A stretch of 64,000 nt of DNA from CAWCUZ01 sp963798795. Lineage in GTDB: Bacteria > Acidobacteriota > Vicinamibacteria > Vicinamibacterales > SCN-69-37. The position numbers and the translations under genes are program-made. The DNA lies in NCBI GenBank assembly GCA_963798795.1, contig CAWCUZ010000002.1, positions 62,001 to 126,000 on the forward strand, in the 5' to 3' direction. The first letter of the stretch is position 1, and each line of letters starts with the position of its first letter. Positions 52,845 to 61,057 of this stretch are shown here, in pieces. The notes under the pieces were generated by a model, which ran no database searches, was not told the DNA's origin, and saw nothing but the letters and a program-made list of their open reading frames with translations.

Positions 52845-55800
52845 TCAGTGGAAGTCGTGTGAGTTCACGACCGGGCCCTTCTGGCGCAGGGCGTCGATGC
52901 GGTCGGCTTTGACCGACACGGCGCCGTCCTGGTTCTGCAGCGCGCCCTCGACAATCAGATAGGGCGCCTCCACGATCGTCCGCTTGTTCGCCGCGAAGAC
53001 ATCAGGCGTGATGATGACGTTGGCGATGCCCGTTTCGTCCTCGAGCGACAGAAAGACGAATCCTTTGGCGGTGCCGGGGCGCTGGCGCGTGATGACGGCG
53101 CCCGCCACGCGGACGCGCCGGCCGGCGCGTCCGCGCGGCAGATCAACGGCGCGCAGGATGCCGCGCGTCGCGAGCGACGCGCGGACGAGCGCCATCGGGT
53201 GCGGCCCGATCGTCAGTCCGGTGCCGTCGTAGTCGGCTCGCACGCGCTCGACCAGCGTCATCGGCGACAGGGGCGACGCGTCCGTAGGCGGCGGGCTTTC
53301 AGCCCGCCGCGCGTCCGGCGGGGCTGAAGCCCCGCCGCTCCATTCAGGGGGCTCCCGCAGCAGCGGCCCCACAGCGCGCCCGGCCCATTCGGCCTGCCAG
53401 AGCGCCGTCCGGCGGTCCCCGCCGAACGGCGCCAGCGCGCCCACCTCGGCCAGCGTCCGGACTTCGTCCGGACGCAGGCCGGCGCGCGCGACGACGTCCT
53501 CGATCGACCGGAAGCGGCGGCGGCGCCATCGCGCTCGATGCGCCGCCCCGCCTCCTCGCGCAGCCCGCGCACGTAGCGCAGCCCCATCCGCACGGCGCCG
53601 TCCTCCTGCACCACGCAGTTCCACGCCGACACCTGCACGTCGACCGGCGCGAACCGGACGCCGTGCCGCTGGGCATCCTTGACGAGCGTGGCCGGGTGAT
53701 AGAACCCCATCGGCTGGTTGTTCAGGAGCGCCGCGAAGAACGCCGCCGGGAAATGCGCCTTGAGAGTAGGCGCTCGCGTAGACGATCAGCGCGAAGCTCG
53801 CGGCGTGCGACTCGGGAAAGCCGTACAGCGCGAACGACGTGATCGACTGCACGATCTCGTCGGCGGCGGCGCCCGTGATGCCGTTGGCCGCCATGCCCGC
53901 TGCGCAGCCGCGTTTCGATCTGCTGCATGCGCCTGACCGATCGTTTGAATCCCATCGCGCGCCGCAGCTCTTCCGCTTCGCCGCCCGTGAACCCGGCGAC
54001 CACCATCGCCATCCGCAGCAACTGCTCCTGGAACAGCGGCACGCCGAGCGTGCGCGCCAGCACCGGCTCGAGCGCCGGGTGCGGATAGCGCACCGGCTCG
54101 GTCCCGCGCCGCCGCGCCAGATACGGATGCACCATGTTGCCGACGATCGGCCCGGGCCGGATGATCGCCACCTCGACGACCAGATCGTAGAAGTGCTCGG
54201 GCTGGAGCCGCGGCAGCGTCGCCATCTGCGCGCGCGACTCCACCTGGAACACGCCTACCGTGTCGGCCTGCTGCAGCATCCGATAGACGGCCGGGTCGTC
54301 GGGCGGCAGGTGGGCCAGATCGATCCGGCGCTCGGCGCTGGGCGTTCGGCTTTCGTCAGCCATGGACGGGTGGGCGGTGACCAGTCGAGAGCCCGGAGCC
54401 GAGAGCCGAGAGCCATCGTCGTTCACGATCGCCAGCGTCTCCTCGAGCGACCGCCATCATGCCGAGCCCCAGCAGGTCCACCTTGACGATGCCGAGATCG
54501 GCGCAGTCGTCTTTGTCCCATTGCACGACGACGCGGCCGGGCATCGCGGCGTTCTCGAGCGGCACGACCTCGTCGAGCCGGCCCTGGCAGACGACCATGC
54601 CGCCCGAGTGCTGGCCGAGATGGCGCGGCAGATCCTGCATCTCGGTCCACAGCCGCGCGAACTGCCGCAGCCGCGCGTCCTCCGGATCCAGCCCCGCCTC
54701 CGCCAGGTGCTTCCCCATCGTCTCGCTCGGATCGACGAACTCGAACTGGTTCATCAGCCGCGCGAGCCGATCGATCTCCGCCTCCGGCAGACCGAGCACC
54801 TTGCCCACTTCGCGCGCGGCGCTGCGGCCGCGGTAGGTGATGACGTTGGCGGTCATGGCCGCGCCGAGCGTGCCGTAGCGCTCGTACACGTACTGGATGA
54901 CGCGCTCGCGCCGGTCGCCGCTCGGCAGGTCGAGGTCGATGTCGGGCCACTCGCCGCGTTCTTCCGAGAGAAAGCGCTCGAACAGCAGATCCATGCCGAC
55001 CGGATCCACCGCCGTGATCCCCAGCGCATAGCAGACGGCGCTGTTGGCCGCCGAACCGCGCCCCTGCACCAGAATCCCCTGCTGCCGGCAGAAATTGACG
55101 AGGTCCCAGACGATGAGGAAGTAGCCGGCCAGGTCGAGCCTCTCGATGAGATCGAGCTCGCGCGCGATCTGCGCGCGGGCGCGGTCGTGATACGGCCGGT
55201 ACCGATCGCGCGCGCCGACCTGCGCGATCCGCCGCAGAAACGACGCCTGCGTCTCCCCCGCCGGCACCGGGTAATCCGGGAAACCGGTAGCCGAGGTTCG
55301 CGAGCGTGAACTCCAGCCGCTCGGCCAGCGCCTCGGTGCCGGCCAGCGCCTGCGGGAGATCCGAGAACAGCCGCGCCATCGTCTCGGGCGGCTTCAGGTA
55401 GCGCTCGGCGTTGACCGAGAGCCGGCGGCCCGCCTGCTCGAGCGACGTCTTGTGGCGGATGCAGGTGAGCACGTCGTAGAGCGGCCGAGCGGCGGGCTCG
55501 GCGAACCGCACGCCGTTCGACGCCATCACCGGGACACGGAAGGCCGCGGCCAGGTCGAGCAGCGAGGCCGTCGCCGTCTGCTCGTCGCGGCGCAGGTGGC
55601 GCTGCAATTCGATCCAGACGTTGCCACGGCCGAACAGCCCGACGAGCCGGTCGACCAGCCCGCCCACGCCGTGGCGCTCGGCGTGCAGCGCGGGCCGGCC
55701 GACCAGCGCGACGAGTCCCGTCGTGTGGCCGGCGAAGTCGTCGAGCGTCAGATCGATGTCCCCTTTCGGCGCGCGCAGCCGCCCGCGCGTGATGACGCGG

Positions 55801-56078
55801 CACAGATGGCGATAGCCCTCGGCCGTGGCGACCAGCACCGGCAGCGTCCACCGCGTCTCCGGCCGCGGACCGCGCAACGTCAGCTCGGCGCCGACGATGG
55901 CTTTGAGCCCGGCGGCTTTCGCGGCGCGATAGAACTGCGGCGCGCCGTACACGCCGTCGCGGTCGAGCAGCGCCAGCGCCGGATACCCCAGCTCCGCCGC
56001 GCGCGCGACGAGCGTCTCGGGCAGCGACGCGCCGTCGAGAAACGAAAAGGCCGAGGCGGTGTGGAGTTCGACGTACAC
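52845..56078 (-). CDS. dnaE2: Error-prone DNA polymerase III alpha subunit (DnaE2), with internal repeats and frameshifts
   Basis: This translesion polymerase is the core of the ImuA-ImuB-DnaE2 mutasome. The N-terminal PHP domain starts ELHTASAFSFLDGAS, the catalytic PDIDLD lies near 54940, the palm continues with VGVFQVESRAQMATLP, and a C-terminal OB domain (VRVAGAVITRQRPGTAKG) follows. The repaired length is about 1077 residues. GTG 56078 abuts a heptamer array. Indels lie near 55278, 54452, 53896, 53762 and 53517. Two repeats are inserted in frame: a heptamer tract (54327-54414) and a twin hairpin (53288-53337). Confidence 0.93.
53288..53337. repeat. Twin REP-like hairpins inside dnaE2
   Basis: GCGGCGGGCT-TTC-AGCCCGCCGC (53288-53310) and CGGCGGGGCT-GA-AGCCCCGCCG (53316-53337) are two perfect 10-bp hairpins 5 nt apart. 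They encode an in-frame linker (about residues 880-900 of DnaE2) absent from the usual PLLxxxP...SPLxPMT spacing of the family. Confidence 0.8.
54327..54414. repeat. Two opposed heptamer tracts inside dnaE2
   Basis: GGCGCTC/GGCGTTC/GGCTTTC units (54327-54361) and CGAGAGC/CCGGAGC units (54386-54414), which are the reverse complement of the same family, flank a unique 24-bp core. The open reading frame of dnaE2 continues through and gains about 30 residues between ETLAIVN and RRIDLAHLPPDDP. Confidence 0.8.
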
Positions 56079-56128
56079 GAATCTTGAATCTTGAAATCTT
56101 GATTCGCGATTCGCGATTCAAGATTCGC
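56079..56128. repeat. Heptamer array abutting the dnaE2 start
   Basis: Seven units (GAATCTT, GAATCTT, GAAATCTT, GATTCGC, GATTCGC, GATTCAA, GATTCGC) fill the imuB-dnaE2 junction. The final unit touches the GTG of dnaE2, so the array occupies the ribosome-binding region. Confidence 0.9.
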
Positions 56129-56135
56129 AAAGGCC

Positions 56136-57536
56136 TCAATCGCCCTGGCCTTCGATCGTCCAGCCGCCAGAGGCGCGGTCACGCGCCAGGCGGTAGACGA
56201 CGCCGTCGTCGAGGGCGACGTCCCATTCGTCGCGATCCCAGCCGCTGCGGTCGAGGGCCCACCAGCGGCCCGACGACCGCCACGGCCCGGCGCGGACCGT
56301 GACCCGTCCGCCGGCCAGGCCGCGGGCGGCGGGCACGACCCGTACGGGAACGCCCTGCTCCATCGCGACGCGCGCGGCGAGCGGCGGACGGAAGCGGCGG
56401 AACCCGGTGGCAGGCCGCGGGGAGGCCAGGCCCTCGGCCGGCATCGCCTCCTCCCGGCGGCTCGCCGGTGGCAGACGGAATGTCGCCAGCCCGACGGCCC
56501 GTTCGTCGTGCGTGTCGACGAGCACCGGCGCGCCGACGCGCGTGTCGCCCACGAGCGCCGACAGGCGCGCGACGAGCGTGGCCAGGGTCTCGGGCGTGGG
56601 CAGCGTGTGGCGCAGCAGCGAGCCCTGCGCGATGCGGCCGGGCGTGACCTCCAGCTCGATCTCGACGGTATCGACGCCGGCCGGCGGCGGATGCGATTCG
56701 AGATCCAGGAGGATGAGCGCGCGCAGCACGCGCGCGTCGCGGATCGGATCGGGCAGGTGCAGGACGCGTTCGTGCACGGCGCGCGTGACCAGCGTCAGCC
56801 TCGACGTCACCGCGACGGCGCCGCGATCGGCACGCTCGAGTGCCGCCTCCAGTGCGTCGCAGAGCCGGGCGAGCACGAACGACAACGGCTCGAGGTTGTC
56901 GATCGGCCACTCCAGCGCGAGCCGCTCGCAGAATCGGGGCGCCGGCGGCGCCGGGACGAGCGGCTGCACGTCTTCGCCGCAGGACGCTTCGTGCGCGCGG
57001 CGGCCGGCCGGTCCCAGGCGGGCCAGCAGATCGGCGCGCGGCAGCCGCGCGATGTCGCCCAGCGTGCGCACGCCCCAGCGGGCGAACGTCTCGATGACCG
57101 GCGTCCAGTCGAGTGCCGGCCGCCGGTGGTTGCCCCGCGAAGCCCGGCCCGATTCGGCGCGATCCGGTGGCCGGTCATCCAGTGCCGCCAGCGCCTGCAA
57201 CCAGCCGACCGGCAGCGGTGCCAGCACCGTCGCCGCCCGGCCGGACGGCGCCACAGTGACACCGGATCGCGCATGCGCCAGCAGCCAGGCGGTGGTCGCG
57301 GTTGCCGCCAGCGCGACGCGCACGGTGACCGCGTGCTGCGCGGCCAGGTGCTGCACGGCGTCGGCAATCGCCGACGGTGGGCCGAGCACGCGCGCCAGGC
57401 CGCTGGCATCGAACGTGACCGCGTCGGGATGCACCGGCTGCACGCGCGGCGAGCAGGCCCGCGCGATGGCGTCGACCGCGCCAGCCGGGCCCGGCGGACT
57501 GTCGGGATCGCGGACGAGGCAGCAGATCAGGCTCAT
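56136..57536 (-). CDS. imuB: ImuB, Y-family polymerase-like mutasome subunit
   Basis: The 466-residue protein has a Y-polymerase fold that lacks the catalytic acidic residues at the N-terminus (ICCLVRDPD in place of the metal-binding DxD region). It has a helix-hairpin-helix-like segment (TLGDIARLPRADLLARLGP) and a C-terminal region with a PxxGWDRDEW motif. ImuB bridges ImuA, DnaE2 and the sliding clamp. Its ATG overlaps the imuA stop (ATGA), and a heptamer array precedes it in the imuA 3' end. Confidence 0.92.
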   Translation of the reverse strand: MSLICCLVRDPDSPPGPAGAVDAIARACSPRVQPVHPDAVTFDASGLARVLGPPSAIADAVQHLAAQHAVTVRVALAATATTAWLLAHARSGVTVAPSGRAATVLAPLPVGWLQALAALDDRPPDRAESGRASRGNHRRPALDWTPVIETFARWGVRTLGDIARLPRADLLARLGPAGRRAHEASCGEDVQPLVPAPPAPRFCERLALEWPIDNLEPLSFVLARLCDALEAALERADRGAVAVTSRLTLVTRAVHERVLHLPDPIRDARVLRALILLDLESHPPPAGVDTVEIELEVTPGRIAQGSLLRHTLPTPETLATLVARLSALVGDTRVGAPVLVDTHDERAVGLATFRLPPASRREEAMPAEGLASPRPATGFRRFRPPLAARVAMEQGVPVRVVPAARGLAGGRVTVRAGPWRSSGRWWALDRSGWDRDEWDVALDDGVVYRLARDRASGGWTIEGQGD

Positions 57537-58330
57537 GGCACTTCGATCCAGGCCTCAGGCCTCAGGCCCAGGCTCTGGGCTTTCGGCTCTGGGCTCCCGG
57601 TGTGAAGCTGCACACTTGCCCCCTGCGTGGTGAGGCGCGCCTGGGCCAGGCGCGCGTCGATCGTCAGGCCGGCGAACCGGCGGCTCTGGGGGCTGAGGCC
57701 GGTCCACTGGCTCGTCGCGTCGAGCGCGAGCGACACACCGCGGGCGCTGCGGCCCATCGGCGACTCGCCGGCGAGCAGGCACACGGTGTCGCGGCCTTCG
57801 TTGATGTGAGCCAGACGCAGCCAGGTCGTGAGCGGCAGCGCCCGCAGGAACCGCGGCGAGACATCCGCCAGATCGAGGACGGCCAGGCCGAAGCCGCCCG
57901 CGCGCACCACGAGATCGAGCGCGCGCACGCCCTGCCCCACCGCGTGATCGATCAAAGACGGACGCGCGGCTTCCGGCGTCACCGCCGGTCCGCGGATCCA
58001 TAACAGACGCTCGAGGACGACCCCGGCCTCGGCGGCCGTTCCGGGATCGAAACGGTCGACCGTATCGATGAGCGCGGCGACTTCGCCACGTCTGGTGGCC
58101 GAGGCCAGCGTGGCCAGCAGCACGCTGGTCCGGCCGCTGCCACGCCGCCCCACGATTTCCGACACCTCGCCGCGTCGCCAGCCGCCCCCCAGCACCGCGT
58201 CGAGTTCCGCCACGCCCGTCGACGCCCGGCGGGTCTGCTCATGCGGGTCGAGGTCGTGCCGGTGCAGCGTCTGGTCGAGCCGTCGCGTCTGCAGCAGCGA
58301 CTCGAGTCGTTCCAGTGCGAGAGAGACCAT
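57533..58330 (-). CDS. imuA: ImuA, RecA-like mutasome regulator
   Basis: The 265-residue RecA-fold protein has a degenerate Walker A (GRRGSGRTSVLL) and the STGVAELDAVLGGG start typical of ImuA. It controls assembly of the DnaE2-ImuB complex during SOS-induced mutagenesis. It is the first gene of imuA-imuB-dnaE2. Its C-terminal 16 residues come from a heptamer array. A direct-repeat operator immediately upstream suggests LexA control. Confidence 0.9.
   Translation of the reverse strand: MVSLALERLESLLQTRRLDQTLHRHDLDPHEQTRRASTGVAELDAVLGGGWRRGEVSEIVGRRGSGRTSVLLATLASATRRGEVAALIDTVDRFDPGTAAEAGVVLERLLWIRGPAVTPEAARPSLIDHAVGQGVRALDLVVRAGGFGLAVLDLADVSPRFLRALPLTTWLRLAHINEGRDTVCLLAGESPMGRSARGVSLALDATSQWTGLSPQSRRFAGLTIDARLAQARLTTQGASVQLHTGSPEPKAQSLGLRPEAWIEVP
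57549..57600. repeat. Heptamer array in the imuA 3' end
   Basis: Seven to eight units (AGGCCTC, AGGCCTC, AGGCTCT, GGGCTTT, CGGCTCT, GGGCTCC) encode the last residues of ImuA (SPEPKAQSLGLRPEAW) and end 12 nt before the imuB start. Confidence 0.85.
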
Positions 58331-58347
58331 ATTCGCCTTTTGTTCGC
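58331..58347. promoter_or_regulatory. Candidate LexA operator of imuA-imuB-dnaE2
   Basis: ATTC-N7-GTTC (58331-58345), which is also TTCGC-N6-TTCGC, resembles the GTTC-N7-GTTC SOS box of alphaproteobacteria. It abuts the imuA start codon and lies downstream of TATACT (58361-58366, minus strand), so a bound repressor would block elongation of the transcript. This assignment is by pattern only. Confidence 0.5.
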
Positions 58348-58360
58348 TGACGAAAACTGC

Positions 58361-58366
58361 AGTATA
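58361..58366 (-). promoter_or_regulatory. -10 element TATACT of imuA
   Basis: TATACT on the minus strand, 30 nt before imuA. Unlike most promoters here it leaves a short leader, which carries the candidate operator. Confidence 0.5.
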
Positions 58367-58412
58367 GGCGGAATCCTGAAGGCGATCAAGAGACGAAAGT
58401 CAGAGCCCCGCA

Positions 58413-58442
58413 GGGGCGAAGCCCCCGGTCAGCAAGTAAGAT
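58413..58442 (+). promoter_or_regulatory. GAA-loop hairpin and TAAGAT -10 upstream of the MFS gene
   Basis: GGGGC-GAA-GCCCC (58413-58425) is a small REP-like hairpin. TAAGAT (58437-58442) ends 9 nt before GTG 58452 with no ribosome-binding site, so the MFS transcript is probably leaderless. Confidence 0.5.
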
Positions 58443-58451
58443 GGGCGCTCC

Positions 58452-59726
58452 GTGTCTACTCCTGCGCCGCTGCCCAATCCGGAGTCGGAACCTGGCCGGA
58501 ACTGGCGTCACCGCGTGGTGGGAGCGCTTTCGCACCGCAACTTCCGGATCGTCTGGCTGGCGGCCCTGGGGTCGACGATCGGCACCTGGATGCAGAACTA
58601 CGCCCAGGCCTGGCTGGTCTTCGACCTGACGCAGTCGAACTTCTATCTCGGCCTCGACAACTTCCTGGGCCAGCTGCCCGTGCTGCTCTTCATGCTGATC
58701 GGCGGCGTCATCGCCGACCGGCACGATCGGCGCCGCCTGTTGACCGGCTCGCAGTACGTGCAGGCGTTCTCGGCGTTCGCGCTGACGGCGCTGATTCTCA
58801 CGAATCACGTCACGGTCGCATTCATCTTTGCGCTGTCGTTCATCTCCGGCTGCGGCCAGGCGTTCGGCGGACCGGCGTATCAGTCGCTGATTCCGTCGCT
58901 CGTGCCGCGCCGCGACCTGCCGAACGCGATCGCGCTCAACTCGACGCAGTTCAACCTGTCGCGCGTCCTCGGGCCGACGGCCGGCGGGATCGTGCTCGCC
59001 ACGCTCGGGACCGCGGCCTGCTTCGGGCTGAACGGCCTGTCGTTCTTCTTCGTCGTGATCGCGCTCGCGTCGCTGCGGCTGCCGCCACACGTCGCGCCGA
59101 AGATGCGGCGCGCGTTGTCGGTCGAGCTGAAGGGCGGCCTGCACTACGTCCGCGACCACCGGCTGATGCTCACGCTCACGCTGCTGGTCTTCGTCAGCAC
59201 GTTCCTGACGATGCCGATTCTGACGCTGCTGCCGAGCTTCGCGACGAACGTGCTCACCGGCCCCGGCACGCCGCAGGTGCGGCTCTCGATTCTGCTGGCG
59301 TGTCAGGGGCTCGGGTCGATCGTCGGCGCGCTGACGATCGGCAGCCTCGGCAAGTTCCGGAACATGGGTCGGACGCTGCTCGTGGTGCAGGCGGTGCTCG
59401 GCGTGCTCATCGCGGGCTTCGCCAGCTCGCGCGCCGTCCCCCTCAGTTACGTCCTGCTGTTCGTGGGCGGGATGTTCTTCATGGCCGTCTTCGCGATCAG
59501 CTTCTCCATCGTGCAGCTCTCGGTGCCCGACGAGCTGCGCGGCCGGGTCGTGAGCATCTACATGGTGGCGCTACGCGGCGGCTGGCCGCTGGGCAGCGTG
59601 GCGGCCGGGTTCCTCGCCGATCGGTACGGCGCGCCGCATGTGATGGCCGCGAACGGCCTGATCCTGTCGCTCGTGGCGTTGTCGCTCCTGCTCTCGCGAC
59701 GCGGCCGGACGCTCAAAGCCGTTTGA
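58452..59726 (+). CDS. MFS transporter (EntS-like exporter family)
   Basis: The 424-residue inner-membrane protein has about 12 predicted helices and the MFS loop 2-3 motif GGVIADRHDRRRLL, plus the ALNSTQFNLSRVLGPTAGG segment typical of the EntS/MFS_3 exporters. The substrate is unknown (siderophore, drug or metabolite). GTG 58452 is chosen from the TAAGAT spacing. Confidence 0.9.
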   Translation: MSTPAPLPNPESEPGRNWRHRVVGALSHRNFRIVWLAALGSTIGTWMQNYAQAWLVFDLTQSNFYLGLDNFLGQLPVLLFMLIGGVIADRHDRRRLLTGSQYVQAFSAFALTALILTNHVTVAFIFALSFISGCGQAFGGPAYQSLIPSLVPRRDLPNAIALNSTQFNLSRVLGPTAGGIVLATLGTAACFGLNGLSFFFVVIALASLRLPPHVAPKMRRALSVELKGGLHYVRDHRLMLTLTLLVFVSTFLTMPILTLLPSFATNVLTGPGTPQVRLSILLACQGLGSIVGALTIGSLGKFRNMGRTLLVVQAVLGVLIAGFASSRAVPLSYVLLFVGGMFFMAVFAISFSIVQLSVPDELRGRVVSIYMVALRGGWPLGSVAAGFLADRYGAPHVMAANGLILSLVALSLLLSRRGRTLKAV

Positions 59727-59730
59727 GCGG

Positions 59731-60291
59731 CTAGCGTGAGGACCGCGCGCGGATGGGCAGCGTCCAGCGCAGCGTGACCGAGCTCGGCCGATAGCAGACC
59801 GTGTCGTTGCAGGCCTGATAGTCCAGCGTTCCCGTGACCGTGAACGGACCGGCGGCCCGCGCCCGGCGGGCGGACCCGCCGGCCGTGGTGACGGCGGCCG
59901 TGATCCGGAACGGCTGGGAATACACCTGCATCACCTGCTGGAGCGGCTCGAAGAAGAAGGCCTCGGCTTTCGGAAACGCCGGTTTGCCGACCGTGACGCC
60001 GGGCTGCGGGTCCACCGTGAGCGCCACGGGGATGTAGTCCTTCTCGTCGGGCGCATACACGTGCATCCGCGGGCCCGGGGCGACGTCGACGGCGAGCGTG
60101 ATCGGCTGGTCGAACGCGAGGCGCTCGCCCACCGTTCCGATGGTCACCGTGGCGTGCGGCGCATCGACGACCTGCTGATGGGCCAGCGCGGGGCGAGCCG
60201 TGTCCCGGGACGCCTGCGATCCGGCCGCCAGCGCCCCGATCGAGACGGAGGCAGTGCAAAGCGCGATGGCGAATGGCATGGCGGATCTCAT
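59731..60291 (-). CDS. DsbD N-terminal-domain-like periplasmic thiol protein
   Basis: The 186-residue secreted protein (signal FAIALCTASVSIGALAAG) has an immunoglobulin-like DsbD-alpha fold. Its signature is a C-terminal CNDTVCYRP with the redox cysteine pair in LDYQACNDTVC. The membrane and thioredoxin parts of DsbD are absent, so it would receive electrons from another transporter. It is convergent with the MFS gene (4 nt apart). Confidence 0.8.
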   Translation of the reverse strand: MRSAMPFAIALCTASVSIGALAAGSQASRDTARPALAHQQVVDAPHATVTIGTVGERLAFDQPITLAVDVAPGPRMHVYAPDEKDYIPVALTVDPQPGVTVGKPAFPKAEAFFFEPLQQVMQVYSQPFRITAAVTTAGGSARRARAAGPFTVTGTLDYQACNDTVCYRPSSVTLRWTLPIRARSSR

Positions 60292-60352
60292 GCAGCCAGC
60301 TTAGCAAACGCAGTCGTCCGGACGACACGGAAGCGCACGTGCCGTCCGGGAT

Positions 60353-60358
60353 TAAGAT
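60353..60358 (+). promoter_or_regulatory. -10 element TAAGAT of the phoB-like gene, leaderless type
   Basis: TAAGAT ends 6 nt before GTG 60365. No ribosome-binding site and no obvious Pho box precede it. Confidence 0.55.
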
Positions 60359-60364
60359 GACGAC

Positions 60365-61057
60365 GTGCCGCGTATCCTCGTCGTCGAGGACAGTTCCGAC
60401 ATCGCCGATTTGATCGCGCATTACCTTCAACGTGCCGGCCACGCGGTGGACCGGCTCACGGACGGCGCCGAGGTCATGCTGCAGGTCCGGCGGACGAGGC
60501 CGGACCTCGTCGTGCTGGACCTGATGCTGCCGGGGCTCGACGGCCTCCAGGTCTGTCAGGCGCTGCGCCGCGACGCGACGACGGCGGCGATTCCGATCAT
60601 CATGCTGACCGCGCGCGCCGAGGAAGCGGACCGCGTGCGCGGCCTCGAGTTGGGCGCCGACGACTACGTCACCAAGCCGTTCAGCCCGAAGGAGCTGGTC
60701 GCGCGCGTCGGCGCACTCCTGCGCCGCGTCGATCGTCAGGCGCCTGCGGAAACCATCCTGCGCTACGGTCCGCTCACGATCGACGTGGATCGGCATCGCG
60801 TGACGCTCCACGACCGGGATCTGCGCCTGACCGCCAAGGAGTTCCTGCTGCTCCGCTATCTCGTCGAACACCGCGGGCGGGTGCTGTCGCGCGACCTGTT
60901 GCTCACCGACGTGTGGAGCTACCAGTACACCGGCGGCACACGCACGGTGGACGTCCACGTGCGGCGGCTTCGTGAAAAAGTGCCGCTGCTCCGGACGGCC
61001 CTGGCCACCGTCAAGCAATTCGGCTACAAGCTCGACGATCCGCCGCCCGCGCCGTGA
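60365..61057 (+). CDS. OmpR/PhoB-family response regulator
   Basis: The 230-residue protein has a receiver domain (E8-D9, phospho-acceptor in VVLDLMLPGLDG, K in TKPFSPKEL) and a winged-helix DNA-binding domain (LTAKEFLLLRYLVEHRGRVLSR, split here in blocks, then GGTRTVDVHVRRLREKV). The neighbouring PhoR-like kinase and phosphate transporter make a PhoB role the best guess. Its TGA overlaps the kinase GTG (GTGA). Confidence 0.93.
   Translation: MPRILVVEDSSDIADLIAHYLQRAGHAVDRLTDGAEVMLQVRRTRPDLVVLDLMLPGLDGLQVCQALRRDATTAAIPIIMLTARAEEADRVRGLELGADDYVTKPFSPKELVARVGALLRRVDRQAPAETILRYGPLTIDVDRHRVTLHDRDLRLTAKEFLLLRYLVEHRGRVLSRDLLLTDVWSYQYTGGTRTVDVHVRRLREKVPLLRTALATVKQFGYKLDDPPPAP

Noticed and set aside
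52845..56078. Split dnaE2 (two genes) at the internal repeat
   Set aside because: The frame continues through the repeat once one extra base near 54452 is corrected, and conserved DnaE2 motifs run on both sides.
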